34,316 nt of DNA from Prevotella sp. (GTDB taxonomy: Bacteria; Bacteroidota; Bacteroidia; Bacteroidales; Bacteroidaceae), in the NCBI GenBank assembly GCA_022774105.1, contig JALFNY010000080.1, positions 1 to 34,316 on the forward strand, in the 5' to 3' direction. Of this stretch, positions 8,063-16,107 are shown one piece after another. The notes under the pieces are model-generated. The model made no database searches, was not told the origin of the DNA, and saw only the letters and a list, made by a program, of their open reading frames with translations. The translations under genes were made by a program, and so were the position numbers. Position 1 is the first letter of the stretch. Each line of letters opens with the position of its first letter.

Positions 8063-8277
8063 TTACACAGGCGCAGTTCACCGTACCGGAGAACTATAAC
8101 AGCAGCACCATCAGCGGCAGTCAGTCCAGCGGACGTGCAGGGTGGGGAGGCTCTGGCGGCACCAAGCCCGGTGGTAACAGCGGCGGGTCGGTGCTCATAA
8201 CCTGTGCCGGAATGACATCAGGCAGCAGTTACACCCTTACCAGTGGTACCACCAGCAGCACGGTGACTGCCCGGTGA
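8056..8277 (+). pseudogene. C-terminal fragment of a secreted carbohydrate-binding-type protein
   Basis: 73 codons read 'FTVPENYNSSTISGSQSSG', then a Gly/Ser/Trp-rich stretch 'GRAGWGGSGGTKPGGNSGG', then 'VLITCAGMTSGSSYTLTSG' to the end. I associate this ending with large Prevotella secreted proteins annotated as carbohydrate-binding domain-containing. Nothing of the usual several-hundred-residue N-terminal part is present: an in-frame TAA lies at 8041-8043, and upstream DNA encodes the response regulator on the other strand. There is no signal peptide. It is therefore taken as a remnant joined tail-out to the truncated regulator. The family name is from memory and less certain than the truncation. 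Confidence 0.65.
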
Positions 8278-8311
8278 TGTGAGGGGTGGTTAGGAGTTAT
8301 GAGATATGAGA

Positions 8312-8379
8312 AAAGAGTTATGAGTTATGAGTTCTCCGCAGAAAAAAGTGCACGGAAGACTCATAACTCATAACTCTTT
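8312..8379. repeat. 21-bp perfect inverted repeat built of TTATGAG repeats, likely bidirectional terminator
   Basis: AAAGAGTTATGAGTTATGAGT (8312-8332) and its exact reverse complement (8359-8379) flank a 26-nt loop. The left arm continues a run of GAGTTATGAG-like heptamers that begins near 8294. It sits between the 3' ends of the plus-strand fragment (stop 8277) and mrdA on the minus strand (stop 8416), so it can terminate both. Confidence 0.8.
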
Positions 8380-8415
8380 GTTGACAACAGTTCACTGAAA
8401 GTGCTAACGGTAGCC

Positions 8416-10263
8416 CTAACGGTTGTGCGAACCGTAGGCAATACGCCGCTTCTGGAAGTCGTCGGCACGTCGCTCGGAGTCAGCGGACAGTTTGCCGTTG
8501 ATATACTTTTCCATCATCAGTGCGCCGATAGGCACACCGTAGTCGGCACCGAAACCACCGTTCTCAACATATACTGCTATTGCAATCTTTGGGTTGTCCA
8601 TGGGAGCGAAGCCCATGAATACGGAGTGGTCTTGCCCTCGGTTCTGCGCCGTTCCCGTCTTTCCGCAGACAAGGTAGTCAGCGCGGTTGGCGGCTTTACA
8701 CGTGCCTTTGATGACAGAGGAACGCATTCCCGCCACAACCCACTCGTATGCCTCACGTGATGCCATAGTGCGGTGCTTGGTGGTGAATGTTGTGTCGAGC
8801 GGTTCTCCTTCCACCTGTTTCACTACGTGGGGCGTGATGTAATAGCCGCGGTTGGCTATTGTCGCACCGAGGTTGGCTATCTGCAACGGAGTAAGGTTGA
8901 CCTCACCCTGACCTATGGATATGGATATGATGGTAAGGCCGTTCCATGAGCCTTTGTAGGCATTGTCATAGTAGTCGCCGTTGGGTATCAGTCCACGCTT
9001 TTCGCCAGGCAGGTCGATGCCGAGTCTGTACCCGAAACCCATTGATACCATGTAGTCACGCCAGCGATTCATAGCCATTAGCGGTTTGCCGTACTTGCCT
9101 TTGTTGCCTATCATGTAGTAAAGCCCCCAGCAGAAGTAGGCGTTGCAGGAGGTGGAAAGGGCATCAACGATGGCCACAGGAGAACTATGCCCGTGGCAAC
9201 CCACGTGCAGGCCGCGGTAGGAGAAGCCGTGATAACAGGGGAAAGCCGTGTGCGGCGTTATGATACCCTCGGTAAGAAATGTCAGGGCTTGGCTGGTCTT
9301 GAAAGTAGAACCGGGCGGGTACTGACCCATTATGCTGCGGTTGAGCAGGGGTTTCCAACTGTTTCGCTGCAGTGCGAGGTGGTTCTTGCTACGCTTGCGA
9401 CCTGTCATTATGCGGGGATCGTATGTAGGTGAGGACACCATGCACAGTATTTCGCCCGTTGAGGGCTCTATTGCCACGATGCTACCTATCTTACCTTCCA
9501 TGAGACGTTCGCCTAATGCTTGCAGTTCTATGTCCAGCGAGAGCGTCAATGACTTGCCGGCAACGGGCTTTTTGTCCAACTTGCCGTTCTGATAGCGTCC
9601 TTTTATGCGGCCGCGGGCATCTCTTAGCAGTATTTGCATGCCCTTAATGCCCCGCAACTGCTTCTCATAAGAACGCTCCACGCCCAGTTTGCCGATGTAA
9701 TCACCTCGCATATAGTAGTCGTCATCATCGATATCGCCCTGTGATACCTCTGCTACATCGCCGAGGACATGGGCTGCATAAGGGTATTGGTACTGCCTTA
9801 TGGTGCGCCGTTGTATGTAGAAACCGGGGAAACGGAACTGTTTTTCACGGAAGACGGAGAAGTCAACCTCATCCAGTTGGGTCATGAATACCTGCTGGGT
9901 GAAACTGGAATAGCCGGGATTCTTGTTGCGATCCTTGATGTCAGCCATGCGTTTGTCGTAGTATTCCCTTGTGATTCCGAGGGCATCGCATAGTTCCAGC
10001 GTGTCAATGCGCCCTTTTGCCTCGTTCATCACCACCATAATGTCGTATGATGGCTGGTTATATACAAGCAGTTTCTTGTTCCTGTCATAGATGACACCGC
10101 GTGCAGGGTACTCTACCTTCTTGAGAAAGGCGTTGGAATCGGCACTCTTACGGTAGTCATCACTCATTATTTGCAGCATGAAAAGGCGCACAATGTATGT
10201 CACAACGATAAGAATCGCTATGCCGCCTATGACGTATCGTCTGTTTGATAGTTCAGAGGTCAT
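8416..10263 (-). CDS. mrdA: Penicillin-binding protein 2 (elongation transpeptidase)
   Basis: PBP2 is the class B transpeptidase of the elongasome, cross-linking peptidoglycan during side-wall growth with MreBCD and RodA. The 615-residue protein has one N-terminal membrane span (about residues 11-30) and a PBP-dimerisation region with 'RGVIYDRNKKLL'. The transpeptidase motifs are all intact: STFK (Ser319-Lys322), SCN (372-374) and KTG (535-537). Its ATG overlaps the mreD stop by 4 nt (ATGA), so translation is coupled. It is the last gene of the mre operon here. The rodA gene that often follows is absent, and the next sequence is an inverted repeat and gene fragments. Confidence 0.96.
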   Translation of the reverse strand: MTSELSNRRYVIGGIAILIVVTYIVRLFMLQIMSDDYRKSADSNAFLKKVEYPARGVIYDRNKKLLVYNQPSYDIMVVMNEAKGRIDTLELCDALGITREYYDKRMADIKDRNKNPGYSSFTQQVFMTQLDEVDFSVFREKQFRFPGFYIQRRTIRQYQYPYAAHVLGDVAEVSQGDIDDDDYYMRGDYIGKLGVERSYEKQLRGIKGMQILLRDARGRIKGRYQNGKLDKKPVAGKSLTLSLDIELQALGERLMEGKIGSIVAIEPSTGEILCMVSSPTYDPRIMTGRKRSKNHLALQRNSWKPLLNRSIMGQYPPGSTFKTSQALTFLTEGIITPHTAFPCYHGFSYRGLHVGCHGHSSPVAIVDALSTSCNAYFCWGLYYMIGNKGKYGKPLMAMNRWRDYMVSMGFGYRLGIDLPGEKRGLIPNGDYYDNAYKGSWNGLTIISISIGQGEVNLTPLQIANLGATIANRGYYITPHVVKQVEGEPLDTTFTTKHRTMASREAYEWVVAGMRSSVIKGTCKAANRADYLVCGKTGTAQNRGQDHSVFMGFAPMDNPKIAIAVYVENGGFGADYGVPIGALMMEKYINGKLSADSERRADDFQKRRIAYGSHNR

Positions 10264-10745
10264 GACCTGCGCAGGCTGTCAATGGTGAGAATTAGTATAA
10301 GTGTAAGGGTGAGGCTGCCGGCAACGCTCTCTATCCACAGCAGCCAGTGGGTGAAGGAGAAGGCCTCAAGCGAGAAGAAGAGGAGGCAGTAGATGAGCGT
10401 AAGGAAGAAGGCATAGGAGAGATATCTGCCGAATCCCATGGAGGAAATGGAGGGTTGGAAGTCGGGATCATCTTCTCTTTTCAGGTAGAGTTCAAGCAAA
10501 TAGGGCTTTATGAAGCCGATAAAGGTCAGTGAGGCTGCCGCCAGGCCAGGGGTATTGGTGAACATATCCATCGCCAGTCCCATGATAAAGCAAAGTAACA
10601 TCTGCGCCCAGCGGGGGTAACTGCGGTGGAATAGCAACGGCAGATATACGTAAAGCAGTGGCGTTGCAACGCCGAATACGTGGATATGGTTAAGGAATAG
10701 GGATTGTATCAGCCCGAAGATGATTATGAAGAAGATATATCTCAT
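10260..10745 (-). CDS. mreD: Rod shape-determining protein MreD
   Basis: MreD is the small integral membrane partner of MreC in the elongasome. The start is placed at 10745 ('MRYIFFIIIFGLIQSLFLNH'), giving 161 residues. The ORF track's 33 extra residues are polar, run into mreC and are not typical of MreD. Five to six membrane segments are visible, with 'ATPLLYVYLPLLF', 'LLCFIMGLAMDMFTNTPGLA' (the MreD-like Gly-x2-Asp-x3 pattern) and a hydrophobic C-terminal third. It starts 16 nt after the mreC stop and overlaps mrdA by 4 nt. Confidence 0.9.
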   Translation of the reverse strand: MRYIFFIIIFGLIQSLFLNHIHVFGVATPLLYVYLPLLFHRSYPRWAQMLLCFIMGLAMDMFTNTPGLAAASLTFIGFIKPYLLELYLKREDDPDFQPSISSMGFGRYLSYAFFLTLIYCLLFFSLEAFSFTHWLLWIESVAGSLTLTLILILTIDSLRRS

Positions 10746-10761
10746 GATGCCAAGGGGGGGA

Positions 10762-11619
10762 TTAGTTCTTGCTCTTGTATAGGGAATCTTGCGCCGCCCG
10801 CAACACTTCGAGTTGCTCGCGCATTGCAGTGTTGTCAATAACATATACGTCTCGCAGGTTGGCGAAGTCGGTATATAGTTGTACTTGCAACCGGTATGAC
10901 ACTCCGTCGGCAGAGTTTAGCACGTGAATGATTTTTCCTACCGCCACGCCTTCGGGGAAAACGGAGGAGTAACCCGATGTGACTACTCGCTCATAGAGAC
11001 GAAATCGCGCATGACGTGGTATGTCATCAACATAGGCAAGGTTGCTGTAACCGCCCTCCCAGTGCAGATGTCCGAAGTAACCGCGCCGTTCTATTTTGCA
11101 GTTTATGCTTGACAGACTGGACAATGCGGGTATCACCACGGAGTAATGTCTGCCTGCCATATATACTATTCCTACCACACCGTGCCCTGATATTACTCCC
11201 ATGTCCTTGTGAACACCGTCTGCCTCGCCTTTGTTGATGGTCAGGAAGTTGTCTTTTTTGTGTACTGTGTTTGAGACAACCTTTGCTTCTATCAGTTTGT
11301 AGGGTGCTGGATTCTTCAGCGTAGTGAGTGTTGTGGAGTCCATTCCGCTGCGTTCCAGTTCGGCGGAGAGGTCTTTTACTTGCTGTTCGAGGTATATGTT
11401 GCGGCGTGAGAGTTGCTCGTTCAGTTTTGTAAGGGCGAAGAATGACTGTATTTTTGATTCTGCCTCATATACTATTCCTGCCATACTGTTGGCGGAAGAT
11501 ATCCACACTGAACTTTGATAACTGTTGTATTTGAACAGCAGTATCATGCTCACTGTCTCCAGCAGTACGAGTACGAACCAGTGACTGTGTGATATAATGA
11601 AGTCTATTAGGTTACGCAT
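10762..11619 (-). CDS. mreC: Rod shape-determining protein MreC
   Basis: MreC is a periplasmic scaffold anchored by one membrane helix that links MreB filaments to PBP2 and RodA. The start is placed at 11619 ('MRNLIDFIISHSHWFVLVLLE'), giving 285 residues. The longer ORF would translate part of the inverted repeat upstream. The transmembrane helix covers about residues 11-31, followed by a coiled-coil stretch ('LNEQLSRRNIYLEQQVKDLS') and the beta-rich MreC domain with 'VSNTVHKKDNFLTINKGEADG' and 'GVISGHGVVGIVYMAG'. A 163-nt gap with a large hairpin separates it from mreB, an unusual break in this otherwise tight operon. Confidence 0.93.
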   Translation of the reverse strand: MRNLIDFIISHSHWFVLVLLETVSMILLFKYNSYQSSVWISSANSMAGIVYEAESKIQSFFALTKLNEQLSRRNIYLEQQVKDLSAELERSGMDSTTLTTLKNPAPYKLIEAKVVSNTVHKKDNFLTINKGEADGVHKDMGVISGHGVVGIVYMAGRHYSVVIPALSSLSSINCKIERRGYFGHLHWEGGYSNLAYVDDIPRHARFRLYERVVTSGYSSVFPEGVAVGKIIHVLNSADGVSYRLQVQLYTDFANLRDVYVIDNTAMREQLEVLRAAQDSLYKSKN

Positions 11620-11658
11620 GTTGTGGTGTGTGGTGATAGAAGTGTGGTGTAAGGCATA

Positions 11659-11741
11659 AAGAATTATGATTACCTTGCGGTCGTTTATGGACGTAAAGGG
11701 TATTGTTTCGTCCATACACGCAACTGGTAATCATAATTCTT
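11659..11741. repeat. Nested inverted repeat (83 bp) between mreB and mreC
   Basis: AAGAATTATGATTACC (11659-11674) is repeated as an exact reverse complement at 11726-11741. Inside it, TATGGACG (11686-11693) pairs with CGTCCATA (11709-11716), and TTGC/GCAA can pair between the two stems, so the whole 83 bp can fold as one long hairpin. It occupies half of the 163-nt mreB-mreC gap. There is no U-run on either strand and no obvious target-site duplication. It could be a processing site or attenuator that sets the mreB to mreC ratio, or a small non-autonomous element. Confidence 0.8.
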
Positions 11742-11782
11742 GGAACGCTTTTCCTTTGTTTATAGGTGTGGGATGGGGTGTG

Positions 11783-12805
11783 TTATCTCATCAGGAAGGA
11801 GAAGCGGCCTATGTTTTTCAGGGCCACGCCGGCTCCTTTTGCTACGCTGCGTAGTGGGTCTTCCGCTATGTGGAAGGGTATTCCTATCTTTGCTTGCAGG
11901 CGTCTGTCCAGACCACGCAGCAGTGCTCCGCCTCCGCTTAGGTATATTCCGTTCTTCACTATGTCTGCATACAGCTCGGGAGGTGTGTTTTCTAAGGCTG
12001 ACAGCACGGCGTTCTCTACTTTTGCTACGGTCTTGTCTATGCAGTGGGCTATTTCTTGATAGCATACTGGGACTTCCATAGGTAGTGCTGTTATGCGGTT
12101 AGGACCGTGCACAATGTAGTCTTCTGGTGCTTCATCACCGAGGTCTGTCAGTGCGGAACCTACGTTGATTTTTATTCTTTCCGCCATTCTTTCTGACACT
12201 TTCACGTTGTGTTGACGTGCCATATACTCCTGTATGTCTGCGGTAAGTTCATCGCCTGCTACTCTTATTGAGTTGTTGCTGACGATGCCTCCGAGTGATA
12301 TTACGGCGATTTCTGTTGATCCTCCACCGATGTCAACAATCATGTTGCCCTCTGGGGCTTCCACGTCTATGCCGATACCTACGGCTGCTGCCATTGGCTC
12401 GAAGATGAGATACACGTCTCGTCCGTCTGCATGTTCGGCGGAATCACGCACTGCTCGCAGTTCTACCTCGGTTGAACCAGAAGGTACTCCTATCACCATA
12501 CGCAGTGAGGGAGTGAAAAGGTGTCTTCCGGTATGTACCATTTTGATAAGTCCGCGTATCATCATTTCACACGCGGAGAAGTCTGCAATGACGCCGTCAC
12601 GTAGTGGTCTTACCGTCTTGATGCGGTCGTTGGTCTTCTCGTACATGCTTTTTGCACGTTCGCCCACGGCTATCATCTGGTTGGTGTCACGGTCAATGGC
12701 GACTACTGAGGGCTGATCCACCACAATTTTGTCACCTGACATGATTATGGTGTTGGCCGTGCCGAGGTCCATCGCTATCTCTTGTACGAAAGAAAAGAAA
12801 CCCAT
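11783..12805 (-). CDS. mreB: Rod shape-determining protein MreB (bacterial actin)
   Basis: MreB polymerises on ATP into membrane-bound filaments that orient cell-wall elongation. The 340-residue product has the actin-fold nucleotide motifs: phosphate 1 'IAMDLGTANTII' near residue 10, phosphate 2 'NMIVDIGGGSTEIAVISLGG' near residue 160 and the adenosine loop 'GIYLSGGGALLRG' near residue 290. The N-terminal 'MGFFSF' is a typical short membrane-binding start. It begins 62 nt after purH and heads the mreBCD-mrdA set. Confidence 0.97.
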   Translation of the reverse strand: MGFFSFVQEIAMDLGTANTIIMSGDKIVVDQPSVVAIDRDTNQMIAVGERAKSMYEKTNDRIKTVRPLRDGVIADFSACEMMIRGLIKMVHTGRHLFTPSLRMVIGVPSGSTEVELRAVRDSAEHADGRDVYLIFEPMAAAVGIGIDVEAPEGNMIVDIGGGSTEIAVISLGGIVSNNSIRVAGDELTADIQEYMARQHNVKVSERMAERIKINVGSALTDLGDEAPEDYIVHGPNRITALPMEVPVCYQEIAHCIDKTVAKVENAVLSALENTPPELYADIVKNGIYLSGGGALLRGLDRRLQAKIGIPFHIAEDPLRSVAKGAGVALKNIGRFSFLMR

Positions 12806-12867
12806 ATAGTTTATATTTGTGTTTTATGCGACGTGTGGGGCGTTGTGCCTGTGCGCCGTCTTTGTTG

Positions 12868-13470
12868 TTACTTGCTGGTCTTTTCAAACCAGGCGTTGAT
12901 GGCAGTGTCGTAATGTGAACTAACGCCGAAGGCACGTGTGGCAAACATTCTGCGCTCCTCGATGTCGGTCTCTGCGCCTTTCTTGTTCAGAATGTCAAGC
13001 AGAACGCTGTACTCGGACTTTGAAGGAACAATGACAACGTCCTTAAAGTTCTTGGCTCCTGCGCGTATAAGTGATATTCCGCCGATGTCAATCTTCTCTA
13101 TGATGTCAGCCTCGCTGGCTCCGCTTGCTACCGTCTGCTCAAATGGGTAGAGGTCAACTATCACGAGATCTATTTCTGGTATCTCGTATTTTGCCATCTG
13201 GTCAAGGTCGCCCTGCAACTCGCGACGTCCGAGTATGCCACCGAAAATCTTGGGGTGTAGTGTCTTCACGCGTCCACCGAGTATTGAAGGGTATGTCGTT
13301 ACGTTCTCCACTGCTTCGCACTCGAAGCCGAGAGACTCTATAAACTTCTGTGTACCGCCGGTTGAAAGGAACTTCACGCCCTCCTCATTCAGTTTGCTTA
13401 GCAACTCATCGAGGCCGTCTTTGTGGAATACACTGACGAGAGCCGTCTTGATTCTTTTTGTTTCTGCCAT
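12868..13470 (-). CDS. purH: IMP cyclohydrolase, stand-alone PurH N-terminal domain
   Basis: The 200-residue protein equals the IMP cyclohydrolase half of bifunctional PurH, which closes FAICAR to IMP in the last step of purine synthesis. Active-site positions fit the family: Lys69 in 'GGRVKTLHPKIFGGIL', Tyr108 in 'DLVIVDLYPFEQTV', Asp128 in 'EKIDIGGISLIRAGAKN' and Lys140. Bifunctional PurH is about 510-530 residues. Here translation ends at the domain boundary ('YDTAINAWFEKTSK'), and the AICAR transformylase half is absent: only 62 nt separate the stop from mreB. The clean end argues for a natural split rather than decay, with a separate formyltransferase elsewhere. The gene has its own consensus promoter and appears to lead the mre operon. 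Confidence 0.88.
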   Translation of the reverse strand: MAETKRIKTALVSVFHKDGLDELLSKLNEEGVKFLSTGGTQKFIESLGFECEAVENVTTYPSILGGRVKTLHPKIFGGILGRRELQGDLDQMAKYEIPEIDLVIVDLYPFEQTVASGASEADIIEKIDIGGISLIRAGAKNFKDVVIVPSKSEYSVLLDILNKKGAETDIEERRMFATRAFGVSSHYDTAINAWFEKTSK

Positions 13471-13538
13471 TGTCGTAATATGATAAATATTAGAAGTTTA
13501 GGGGTGACGCATGAATAACGTGACCTCTGTTTTGGCTG

Positions 13539-13569
13539 CAAAGTTAGTAAAAAATAGGGAAAACCCAAA
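13539..13569 (-). promoter_or_regulatory. Promoter of the purH-mre operon
   Basis: Read on the minus strand, TTTG (13566-13569), 19 nt, then TAACTTTG (13539-13546) match the Bacteroidetes consensus. The leader to the purH ATG is about 65 nt. It is back to back with the rlpA-like gene's promoter. Confidence 0.85.
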
Positions 13570-13616
13570 ATTTTTACACTTTAATTAATTATATTGCCTT
13601 AAAAGTTGACGCATTT

Positions 13617-13648
13617 ATTGTCCGTTACCAATAAAAGCATTACCTTTG
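13617..13648 (+). promoter_or_regulatory. Promoter of the RlpA-like gene
   Basis: ATTG (13617-13620), 20 nt, then TACCTTTG (13641-13648) give a near-consensus promoter with one mismatch in the upstream box. It lies 28 nt before the rlpA-like ATG. Confidence 0.65.
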
Positions 13649-13676
13649 CAACAATAAACCAACCCACCTAAAACCT

Positions 13677-14261
13677 ATGCTGAGACTTCCACCATTTGTC
13701 TGGCGTGTGGCTCTGATGTCTGTGCTGTTGCTGATTACAGCCATGTTGTTACCCGCACAACAGAGAGGCAAAGCCTCATATTATTCACGTCGTGCCAACG
13801 GTGCACGCACCAGTAGCGGCGTTCGCCTCAATAATGATTCGCTGGTATGTGCCCACCGCACCTATGCCTTCGGCACCCTGCTCGATGTCAAGAATCCAGC
13901 CAACGGCAAGCAAGTTGTGGTCAAGGTCATTGACCGTGGGCCTCATACGCGCGGCAGGGTGATAGACCTTTCATACGAAGCGGCACGACAACTCGGCATA
14001 CTCGCTGCCGGCGTTGCGCTGGTGGAGGTGTCAGTACATGAAGAACTGAACGTGCCTTTCAAGAGCAAGGAGCCACATCACACCGAACTGGACCTCGAAC
14101 TGCCAGCCGGCAATGAAGACTTCGGACTGAAACCAGAATGGCAGCGTGACATGGAGAAGAAGAAAAATGAGGCCAAGCAGCACGACACCAAGAGCCAGCA
14201 GCACACTGACAGCAAGGCAGGAAATACAAACAAGAACAATCATTCAGGGAAAAAGAGATAA
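13677..14261 (+). CDS. rlpA: RlpA-like double-psi beta-barrel protein
   Basis: RlpA-family proteins are exported and act on or bind peptidoglycan; the Pseudomonas enzyme is a lytic transglycosylase for denuded glycan. The 194-residue protein has a signal peptide ('VALMSVLLLITAMLLPAQQ', about residues 11-29). A double-psi barrel follows at about 31-120 with 'GKASYYSRRANGARTSSG', 'CAHRTYAFGTLLDVKNPANG' and 'VVKVIDRGPHTRGRVIDLS', the last holding the conserved Asp-Arg-Gly-Pro. A 70-residue Lys/Gln/His-rich hydrophilic tail takes the place of the C-terminal SPOR domain of the E. coli protein. There is no lipobox. Being divergent from the mre operon fits a cell-wall role. Enzymatic activity is inferred only. 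Confidence 0.85.
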   Translation: MLRLPPFVWRVALMSVLLLITAMLLPAQQRGKASYYSRRANGARTSSGVRLNNDSLVCAHRTYAFGTLLDVKNPANGKQVVVKVIDRGPHTRGRVIDLSYEAARQLGILAAGVALVEVSVHEELNVPFKSKEPHHTELDLELPAGNEDFGLKPEWQRDMEKKKNEAKQHDTKSQQHTDSKAGNTNKNNHSGKKR

Positions 14262-14339
14262 CAATCCCGCCGTCCATACAAGGAGGGACACCCCCGACGA
14301 GGCAACGAACAAACGGGGAAAGGGAAAAAAACAACAACG

Positions 14340-15806
14340 ATGAAAGAGTACACCGACGCCGAACTGGCGCATATACTTGACAAAGACATATTCCATAAAA
14401 TATCAGACGCGGCGGACGAACTGCGCCTTGAATGTTATGTCGTGGGCGGATACGTCCGCGACATTTTTCTTGAACGCCCCTCTGACGACATTGACTGTGT
14501 GGTAGTAGGCTCAGGCATTGCCGTGGCAAAACGTCTCACCGCCATGCTCGGAAAGCGTGCACACCTGTCCGTGTTCAAAAACTTCGGTACGGCACAAGTA
14601 AAATATTATCCCCCCGGCACACGCTACAACCCGGAGAATCCCGATGAAGGAGCGGTAGAAGTAGAATTTGTCGGCGCACGCCGCGAGAGTTATCAGCGCA
14701 ACTCACGCAAGCCGATAGTAGAGGACGGAACGCTGGAAGACGACCAGAATCGCCGTGACTTCACTATCAATGCCATGGCTATCTGTCTCAACAAAGAACG
14801 CTTCGGCGAACTGGTTGACCCCTTCGGAGGACTTGATGACCTATGGGACGGTATCATACGCACACCCCTCGACCCGGACATAACGTTCAGTGACGACCCG
14901 TTACGTATGCTGCGCTGCATACGATTTGCCACAAGACTAAACTTCCTGATAGAGGACGAGACTTTTGAAGCACTCGGGCGCAACGCCGAGAGACTGAAGA
15001 TAATCAGTGCAGAACGCATCAGTGAAGAACTGGACAAGACCCTTCTCACCCGCACACCATCACGGGGCTTCGTGGACTTGCAACGCTCTGGACTGCTCGA
15101 CATAATCCTGCCGGAACTCTCGCAGATGGACATTGTGGAGACACGCAACGGCAAAGCCCACAAAAACAACTTCTACCACACCCTCGAAGTGCTTGACAAC
15201 GTAGCCCGAACCAGTGACAACCTCTGGTTGCGGTGGGCCGCACTGCTGCACGACATCGGCAAACCAAAGAGCAAACGGTGGGACAATCTGCTGGGATGGA
15301 CATTCCATGCCCATAACATAATAGGCGCAAAAATGGTGCCGACAATATTCCGCAGGCTCAAACTACCACTCGACACAAAACTAAAATACGTGCAGAAAAT
15401 GGTGGATATGCACATGCGTCCCATAGCCATAGCCGACAACGAAGTAACCGACAGTGCCGTGCGAAGGCTCGTAAACGATGCCGGCGATGACATAGACGAC
15501 CTCATGCTGCTGTGCGAGGCCGACATAACAAGCAAGAACCACGTACGCAAACAACGTTTCCTCGACAACTATCAACTCGTGCGGGAAAAGATAGAAGACC
15601 TCAAACAACGTGACTTCAAACGCCTGCTTCAGCCCGTAATAGACGGCAATGAGATAATGCAGATGTTCAATCTCAAACCTTCGCGAGAGGTAGGAGAACT
15701 CAAATCATACCTAAAAGACGCCGTCCTTGACAACCGCGTAGAGAACGAACGCGAGCCACTCATGCAGTTACTCATGCAGAAGGCCAAAGAGATGGGGATT
15801 GCATAA
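14340..15806 (+). CDS. cca: CCA tRNA nucleotidyltransferase with HD domain
   Basis: This enzyme adds or repairs the 3'-CCA of tRNAs. The 488-residue protein has the class II polymerase-beta head: 'YVVGGYVRD' (residues 33-41) and the metal-binding Asp50-Ile51-Asp52 in 'PSDDIDCVVVG', then 'RRDFTINAMAI' and the RNA- and nucleotide-binding 'DDPLRMLRCIRFATRL'. An HD domain follows near residue 300 ('WAALLHDIGKPKSKRW'), as in other Bacteroidetes homologues. Both tRNAs in this window lack an encoded CCA, so they need this activity. A poly(A) polymerase role cannot be excluded from sequence. A strong terminator follows. Confidence 0.92.
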   Translation: MKEYTDAELAHILDKDIFHKISDAADELRLECYVVGGYVRDIFLERPSDDIDCVVVGSGIAVAKRLTAMLGKRAHLSVFKNFGTAQVKYYPPGTRYNPENPDEGAVEVEFVGARRESYQRNSRKPIVEDGTLEDDQNRRDFTINAMAICLNKERFGELVDPFGGLDDLWDGIIRTPLDPDITFSDDPLRMLRCIRFATRLNFLIEDETFEALGRNAERLKIISAERISEELDKTLLTRTPSRGFVDLQRSGLLDIILPELSQMDIVETRNGKAHKNNFYHTLEVLDNVARTSDNLWLRWAALLHDIGKPKSKRWDNLLGWTFHAHNIIGAKMVPTIFRRLKLPLDTKLKYVQKMVDMHMRPIAIADNEVTDSAVRRLVNDAGDDIDDLMLLCEADITSKNHVRKQRFLDNYQLVREKIEDLKQRDFKRLLQPVIDGNEIMQMFNLKPSREVGELKSYLKDAVLDNRVENEREPLMQLLMQKAKEMGIA

Positions 15807-15855
15807 GCAGCAGGACACTTACGTCATAAGTACGGACGGAGGGGCAGAGAAATAC

Positions 15856-15905
15856 AAAAACAGATGCGTCAGCACATTCACCTAATGGCAGACGCATCTG
15901 TTTTT
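15856..15905 (+). terminator. Intrinsic terminator of cca
   Basis: AAAAACAGATGCGTC (15856-15870) pairs perfectly with GACGCATCTGTTTTT (15891-15905), a 15-bp stem ending in a T-run, 50 nt after the cca stop. The rest of the gap up to 16107 holds no convincing gene. A small CGTTAC/GTAACG palindrome sits just after the terminator. Confidence 0.9.
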
Positions 15906-16107
15906 CGTTACCGTAACGCAGTATATCCCCTGACGTGTCATGCGTATGTAACCAAGGCCTACGGTTTTTCCACCTCCCCAAGATATCTTACAGAGAAAAA
16001 AGACGAACATAATAACTGTACATCAGGTAATGTCAGACCGCCAAGACATAGCCTTGCGCAGAGACCCTTAGCCATATCCAACCCTCCTGATGATATATAG
16101 GCTATTT

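Noticed and set aside
10746-10844. N-terminal extension of MreD in the ORF track
   Set aside because: The extra residues overlap the end of mreC, are polar and do not resemble the family; the start at 10745 gives a normal protein.
11659-11741. Insertion of a miniature inverted-repeat transposable element
   Set aside because: The ends are symmetric, but no target-site duplication is visible and no second copy occurs in the window; it is kept only as an inverted repeat.
12868-13470. purH broken by a frameshift
   Set aside because: No transformylase coding sequence is present in any frame downstream; only 62 nt separate the stop from mreB.
15864-16100. 78-codon ORF after cca
   Set aside because: It starts inside the cca terminator hairpin and has no protein-like pattern or upstream signals.
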